64,000 bases of DNA. Origin: Pegea sp. RAD2-039 (taxonomy: Eukaryota > Chordata > Thaliacea > Salpida > Salpidae). The stretch's first letter is position 1, and each line of letters starts with the position of its first letter. The stretch lies in the NCBI GenBank assembly GCA_034620365.1, contig JAQGEQ010000284.1, positions 1 to 64,000 of the forward strand, read 5' to 3'. A model generated the notes under the pieces. It did not search any database and was not told the DNA's origin. It saw only the letters and a list, made by a program, of their open reading frames with translations. The translations under genes were made by a program, and so were the position numbers. Below, piece after piece: positions 59,619-64,000 of this stretch.

Positions 59619-62614
59619 CCACTGGACCCAAATCATCCTTATTCAACCTCTCTTCGCACAAAATTATTAATACTATGCTTCCAGCTCAAGATACCAGTAC
59701 ACAGAAGCCTACCACCAAATCTTACAAGTGTCAAAAAGACAATTTTTCTATTATATTAGGTCTGTTTTTCAATGCACGGTCAATTGTCAACAAAATTTTC
59801 GAATTGAAAGCTCTTTTGCTTTCTCAAGATTTTACATTTGTTTTCATTACCGAAACTTGGTTGAAACCCTTTTATCCTGACTCCTTTCTGGATGACAGTG
59901 ATTTTTTTCGTGCTTTGCGCTGTGATAGACTGTTTGATAGAGGCGGCGGTGTTTGTGTAATCTATAAAACATCACTGGCACCCATGATTTCAAGAATTAA
60001 GATAAATACCATTGATTGCCCAGGATTTGAGATTATTGCTTTCAATTTTCATTACTCAAAGTCTAAGTTTTCCCGCTTTATATGTACCTACCTACCACCG
60101 TCTAAAGTTAACGATGAGGTTACTATTAAGGCCTTATTGAAGGTTCTGAAAAGCCTAGTTTGTCCTGAGATCTATATTCTTGGGGATTTTAATTTTAGTA
60201 GAATTGATTGGAATAACCCAAATTTAGCATTCAATGGAAAATTGTTTAATTTGAATGGAGACAAAACTAATTCAGCCAATCTGAGTCATGTCTTTGTAAA
60301 CTTCCTTGATGCCAATAATCTATCTCAGATGGTTACTTTTCCAACCCAAGTTAGTGGTAATACTTTGGATCTTCTCATCACATCAAAACCTGAGAACGTT
60401 ATCTACGTTGATCAAAATGAACCTTTTGCTCTGACATGCGATCACAACATGATTGAATTCAAGCTCCATCAAACTTTTTCTACGAACGTTAAAACTCCAA
60501 GCATACGGAACTTTTATCGTGGAAATTATAACAGTATAAACAAGTTTTTATCAGGTGTTGACTGGATTTCTGTTTTCAACTCTTCCGAAGACATCAATGA
60601 TATCTACTCGAGGTTTATTAACATTGTTAATGAGTCAATTAAAAAGTTCATACCTTTATATAGAGTCAACAAAAAACCACACTTGCCAAGATATTTAAGG
60701 AATTTACAGCATTTGAAAAACCTCTTATACAAACAAACTAAAGCAGATCCTTCCATCAAACCTCTATACAAAGATCTTTGTCTAGTCTACAAGAAATCAG
60801 TTTATAGCTTCTATTTAGGAAAAGAAAGTGCAATCTTATCTTCACCTAGCAAGAAAACGTTTTTTGGCTTCATTAATCACAAGCTTAAGGCGAGATCTCA
60901 CCTACCTCCCTTGCTTGATAACGCTAATCAGCTGGTGATGGAACCAAAGAATAAAGCTGAATTGCTAAACAAACAATTTGAAAAGGTTTTTATAACCGAT
61001 GATGGCAATACTCCTACTATTTCCTACTCCAATATCCTTTCAAATATCTCTGAGATGGTAGATCTAGACATAACAGCTGATATAGTATCTAAGGCTATTT
61101 CTTCTCTAAAATCAACAGTTTCCAACACCCCAGATCAAATCCCAGCTTTGTTTTTAAGAAAAAGTACTTCTTCTTTAGCGCTACCCTTATCGCTACTCTT
61201 TAACATGACTCTTAAGCGGGGAAGACTTCCACAAATTTGGAAGAATGCTATTATTACTCCAATTTATAAGAAGGGTCCCAGAAACACTGCACTTAACTAC
61301 AGACCAGTTTCGCTGACGTCGGTTATCTGCAGAACTCAAGAACACATCATTCACAACCATATAACTAGCCATTTGACGGAGCATCATCTAATATCTGATG
61401 CCCAGCATGGCTTTGTTAAGCAAAGATCTTCTTTGACTCAACATCTCACTTTTTTCAATGAGCTTACAGCTCATTACGAAAGTAATACTCCATGTGACAT
61501 CATATACCTTGATTTTGCCAAAGCGTTTGATTCTGTTCCACACAACAAGCTCATTACTGTATTGAAAAACATAAAAATCAGCAACTCTATCTTAAAATGG
61601 ATTGAAGATTTCTTATCAGGTAGAACCCAACGAACCCGTGTAGAAAGATCTTTATCTACTCCTAGTAAAGTCACCAGCGGCGTTCCTCAAGGTTCCGTCC
61701 TGGGTCCACTTCTCTTTTTGATTTTCATTGAAGACCTCATCAGAAGACTAATAACAGTAGACAATGTCAGTGTGTTTGTGTATGCAGACGACATCAAGCT
61801 ATTATCTGGTTCTCACTCAAAACTCCAAACTGCACTTAATATTGTAGAAAACTGGTCTGCGAATTGGCAACTTAAAATCCAGCCAACAAAGTCTGAAGTT
61901 ATAACATTCTCCCGTAAGCCAGCTGCCAACTTCAGCAACCAATACTACATCAATGGATCTATTCTTGAACGAGTATCCTCAGTCATAGACCTCGGCATTA
62001 CTCTGACATCTGACTTCAAATGGCACAGTTATGTTTCCAGAATCTTTGGAAAATCTATCAGGCTTGTCCACCTCATCATAAAGACTTTTAATTCTAAAAA
62101 TCCATGGTTTTACGTGAACCTTTTCAAACTGTACATACGCCCTATTCTTGAATACAATGTCAGTGCATGGATGCCATATCAAGTTGGTGATATCAGAAAA
62201 ATCGAATCTGTTCAGGCAAAATTTACGAGATTGGTTTGCAGGAAACTTAATATCAAATACGAGAGTTATAAGCATCGTCTCAGCTTCTTCAATCTAGATA
62301 CTTTGGAAATCCGAAGAATTAAATACGACCTTATTCTGATTTTTAAAATTATTCACAACCTAATTGATCTTCAGTTTGATGACTTTTTCTCCATTAGTCC
62401 CTCCCTCAAGTTATATCAACTTAGAAGACATAAATTACATCTTAATAAGCCCACTCCACCAGCTACGTTAACCAGATTAAGTTTTTTCTCATACCGCACA
62501 ATCAGTACATGGAACAATCTGCCATCAGAGATTGTCATGTCAAAATCACTTATGCTGTTCAAGAAAAAGCTGAATTGTTATAACATCGCCAACATTGCCG
62601 TTTCTAAACTGTGA
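59567..62614 (+). CDS. LINE ORF2: endonuclease and reverse transcriptase
   Basis: 1015 residues from the ATG at 59567. The N-terminal exonuclease-endonuclease-phosphatase domain shows FFNARS, ITETWL (Glu96), ILGDFNFSRIDW (about 204-215) and CDHNM (Asp292-His293), the active-site set that nicks the target DNA. The reverse-transcriptase domain has RPVSLTSVI (579), QHGFVKQRSS, IIYLDFAKAFDSVPH (Asp649), SGVPQGSVLGPLL (about 705), FVYADDIKLL (Tyr739-Asp742) and LGITLTSDFKWH. A C-terminal region ends SYRTISTWNNLPSEIV, typical of CR1/L2/Jockey elements. All catalytic residues are present. No RNase H domain is seen. It starts inside ORF1, in the -1 frame, so translation probably depends on reinitiation or frameshifting. 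Confidence 0.93.
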   Translation: MGFKDCEGLFKKRKCKITTGPKSSLFNLSSHKIINTMLPAQDTSTQKPTTKSYKCQKDNFSIILGLFFNARSIVNKIFELKALLLSQDFTFVFITETWLKPFYPDSFLDDSDFFRALRCDRLFDRGGGVCVIYKTSLAPMISRIKINTIDCPGFEIIAFNFHYSKSKFSRFICTYLPPSKVNDEVTIKALLKVLKSLVCPEIYILGDFNFSRIDWNNPNLAFNGKLFNLNGDKTNSANLSHVFVNFLDANNLSQMVTFPTQVSGNTLDLLITSKPENVIYVDQNEPFALTCDHNMIEFKLHQTFSTNVKTPSIRNFYRGNYNSINKFLSGVDWISVFNSSEDINDIYSRFINIVNESIKKFIPLYRVNKKPHLPRYLRNLQHLKNLLYKQTKADPSIKPLYKDLCLVYKKSVYSFYLGKESAILSSPSKKTFFGFINHKLKARSHLPPLLDNANQLVMEPKNKAELLNKQFEKVFITDDGNTPTISYSNILSNISEMVDLDITADIVSKAISSLKSTVSNTPDQIPALFLRKSTSSLALPLSLLFNMTLKRGRLPQIWKNAIITPIYKKGPRNTALNYRPVSLTSVICRTQEHIIHNHITSHLTEHHLISDAQHGFVKQRSSLTQHLTFFNELTAHYESNTPCDIIYLDFAKAFDSVPHNKLITVLKNIKISNSILKWIEDFLSGRTQRTRVERSLSTPSKVTSGVPQGSVLGPLLFLIFIEDLIRRLITVDNVSVFVYADDIKLLSGSHSKLQTALNIVENWSANWQLKIQPTKSEVITFSRKPAANFSNQYYINGSILERVSSVIDLGITLTSDFKWHSYVSRIFGKSIRLVHLIIKTFNSKNPWFYVNLFKLYIRPILEYNVSAWMPYQVGDIRKIESVQAKFTRLVCRKLNIKYESYKHRLSFFNLDTLEIRRIKYDLILIFKIIHNLIDLQFDDFFSISPSLKLYQLRRHKLHLNKPTPPATLTRLSFFSYRTISTWNNLPSEIVMSKSLMLFKKKLNCYNIANIAVSKL

Positions 62615-62696
62615 ATTTTTCTATTTTACAATACTATGATTCTGTGCAATTCTTCATTGTCATATACTTTTTCGTTTACAGGTCAAATAGATCTAA

Positions 62697-62780
62697 TTTG
62701 TGAGAATGTGTGTTAGTGAGAGATGCTCTCTTTAGGCACCCTCCTTCACATTTATTGTAATAAATAAATAAATAAATAAA
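62697..62780 (+). terminator. LINE 3' tail: hairpin and (TAAA)n end
   Basis: The 3' UTR ends with GTGAGAATGTGTGTTAG, an imperfect stem (TGC 62713-62715 region with GCA about 62736), TTATTGTAATAA and about five TAAA repeats. This tail is shared with the SINE at 4513-4689 and with fragments at 6415 and 63895, so it is probably the signal recognised by the LINE reverse transcriptase. It also contains a possible poly(A) signal. Confidence 0.65.
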
Positions 62781-63890
62781 ATGTAAGTAAAGATCTTTAA
62801 ACGATCTTGAAAACATAAAATCTTATAAAATTAGTGTTACATACACTCGATACTGAAAACTGAAAGTACTTAAGGTACTAGCCATAGATAAGAAAAAAGA
62901 AAATAGTTTATTAGATATAATGAATGGCAACTTTTCAAACGTTTGATACAAACTTACATGTTATAGAATAATACTAATTACAAAACACAGCTTGAAACGT
63001 CTTGCTATTATCATAATATACTTAAAACTCCTTTAAACTCATAAATTACTTTAAACCAAAACCGTTAAATAAGTGTAATTGACACACGAAAAACATTTGT
63101 TGAATAAAAGCTAGTAAAGAGAGTTAGCCTAACTTTACAAGGCAACATAATAGTAGTCGATGAATTTTTAAAACTTTCGAGGTATATTTATGTAAAATAG
63201 TTGATTAGTTTTATGTACAGTAAATATATAGTATCAAGAGTTGTAAAAGTCAATTTCTCTGGTATAAACTCTAAAATACGAAAAAATAATGATTATATCG
63301 ATGTTTATAATGATTTTTTGAAACTAGTCTAATATCTTATTACATTTAGAAGTATATTCTAAGTGAGATATTTTTTTTTAAACATGATATTACTAACAAG
63401 GCCTGCCTCACCTTAGAACGGCTGGGTTTTAATTGCTATGAATTATGATGTTTAAAACAAACTTTTGGCTCCATCAATCAATCTTTTGTCTGTTGATTGG
63501 TAAAAAAGTGACGTTAATTCTATAGTTGAAAATGGACTATATGTGGTTATAGACAGTACTTCTAGATATAACAATTAAAAAACAAGTCACTGAAAAGACT
63601 TATATTTAAGCCAAAACAAAGAGTTTAATTTAATTTACATCAAGATCTCGTTTAATATCAGATATGATCTTTACTCAGATATGATCAGATACATCTTTAC
63701 CAAGGATTTGGATCATTTAGTTGTTGCTAACTTACTTTTTGCAATAAACCATAATAGTTTTTTTTAGTTTTAAACTGATATCAATTTTTTACTATAATTC
63801 TATGTAAATCTTCAGTATTATATGCTTTGAAAACTATTGAAATGTCATGTGTTACATCTTTAGCTTTCTATATTTTTGAATTAATAGATG
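62781..63890. other. AT-rich spacer resuming after LINE (unit 4)
   Basis: Continues the kinase-upstream spacer of units 1-3 from the insertion point. At about 63718 a deletion relative to unit 2 joins the stretch GATTTGGATCATT to GTTGCTAACTTAC, removing the zinc-finger relic. No gene seen. Confidence 0.5.
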
Positions 63891-63894
63891 TTAT

Positions 63895-63970
63895 TAGTGA
63901 GAATGTGTGTTAGCAAGAGGTGCTCTCATCAAACACCCTCTTTTGCATTTATTGTAATAAACAAACAAGA
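63895..63970 (+). mobile_element. CR1-type LINE 3' tail fragment (unit 4)
   Basis: Same fragment as 6415-6540 with the stem GGTGCT / AACACC (one mismatch to the unit 1 stem), TTATTGTAATAA and A-rich end. Its presence in units 1 and 4 but absence from 2 and 3 shows the latter two lost it. Confidence 0.65.
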
Positions 63971-64000
63971 AGCAGGTACAATGTTTCTAACTATCTCATT

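Larger units (their letters stand above)
58263..62778 (+). mobile_element. Complete-looking CR1/L2-type non-LTR retrotransposon
   Basis: Structure: 5' UTR of about 360 bp, ORF1 (58623-59618), ORF2 (59567-62614), short 3' UTR with a hairpin tail and (TAAA)n end. Both ORFs are uninterrupted, unlike the decayed relatives elsewhere in the window, so it is the youngest insertion here and may still be able to move. The site before insertion is readable in unit 2 (ATGACATCA joined to AATGCAAGTAAAG, about 22845-22866): left flank ends at 58262, right flank resumes at about 62779, with no target-site duplication, as is common for CR1. A PHD-type finger in ORF1 and an endonuclease/reverse transcriptase ORF2 place it in the CR1/L2 group of the Jockey superfamily; the exact clade needs a tree. 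Confidence 0.92.
54659..64000. repeat. Segmental tandem unit 4, partial, split by a full LINE
   Basis: Start of a fourth copy, cut by the window edge. It contains the decayed unknown gene and the kinase. A 4.5 kb CR1-type LINE is inserted at about 58262. Unit sequence then resumes at 62781. A further deletion near 63718 joins sequence equivalent to unit 2 positions about 23770 and 24620. Its kinase flanks resemble unit 2 more than units 1 or 3. Confidence 0.85.

Noticed and set aside
1-64000. CRISPR arrays, bacterial operons, rRNA or tRNA genes
   Set aside because: No regularly spaced short repeats, no ribosomal sequence, and the only tRNA-like sequence is the SINE head.

Overview
This is eukaryotic, animal-type, strongly AT-rich DNA. 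It has genes with introns, a CUL3-adaptor-type BTB/BACK/Kelch gene, C2H2 zinc fingers, a CDK-family kinase and CR1/L2-type LINE retrotransposons with a tRNA-like SINE. Nothing bacterial (operons, ribosome binding sites, CRISPR) is visible. Species cannot be fixed from the sequence. An arthropod is plausible, and I recall kelch-like gene expansion in aphids, but that is a weak inference. The main fact of the window is a tandem array of one large segment: about 3.5 head-to-tail copies of a roughly 17.3-19.4 kb unit (approx. 1-19381, 19382-37316, 37317-54658, 54659-64000 partial). The array probably continues past both window edges. || Layout of each unit, left to right: (1) a decayed minus-strand gene of unknown family straddling the unit boundary; (2) a short plus-strand relic with a YADD-like motif; (3) an intronless minus-strand CDK5-like kinase (four copies, all open); (4) AT-rich spacer; (5) a minus-strand relic of a C2H2 zinc-finger gene (in unit 1 duplicated, and hit by a SINE); (6) a decayed minus-strand CR1 LINE fragment; (7) a spacer with a recurring short motif; (8) an 11-exon minus-strand BTB-BACK-Kelch gene, which I reconstruct with in-phase splice sites in all three complete units (about 579 residues); (9) about 1.7 kb of very AT-rich DNA; (10) a plus-strand three-finger C2H2 gene exon, with a possible small upstream coding exon; (11) plus-strand coding relics. 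|| Unit 4 carries a complete-looking CR1-type LINE (58263-62778) with both ORFs open, a PHD-type finger in ORF1, endonuclease plus reverse transcriptase in ORF2, and a hairpin/(TAAA)n 3' end. Paralogous units give its empty site. The SINE in unit 1 carries the same LINE 3' tail, so it looks like a parasite of this LINE family. || Units do not form a simple ladder of similarity. Units 1 and 3 match in some stretches, 2 and 4 in others, and 2 and 3 in others. This suggests duplication of a two-unit block and/or gene conversion. Functionally the array amplifies a kinase, a likely ubiquitin-ligase adaptor and a zinc-finger protein together; whether they act together cannot be told from the sequence. 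All identities here are by-eye readings; no alignment or database search was run.
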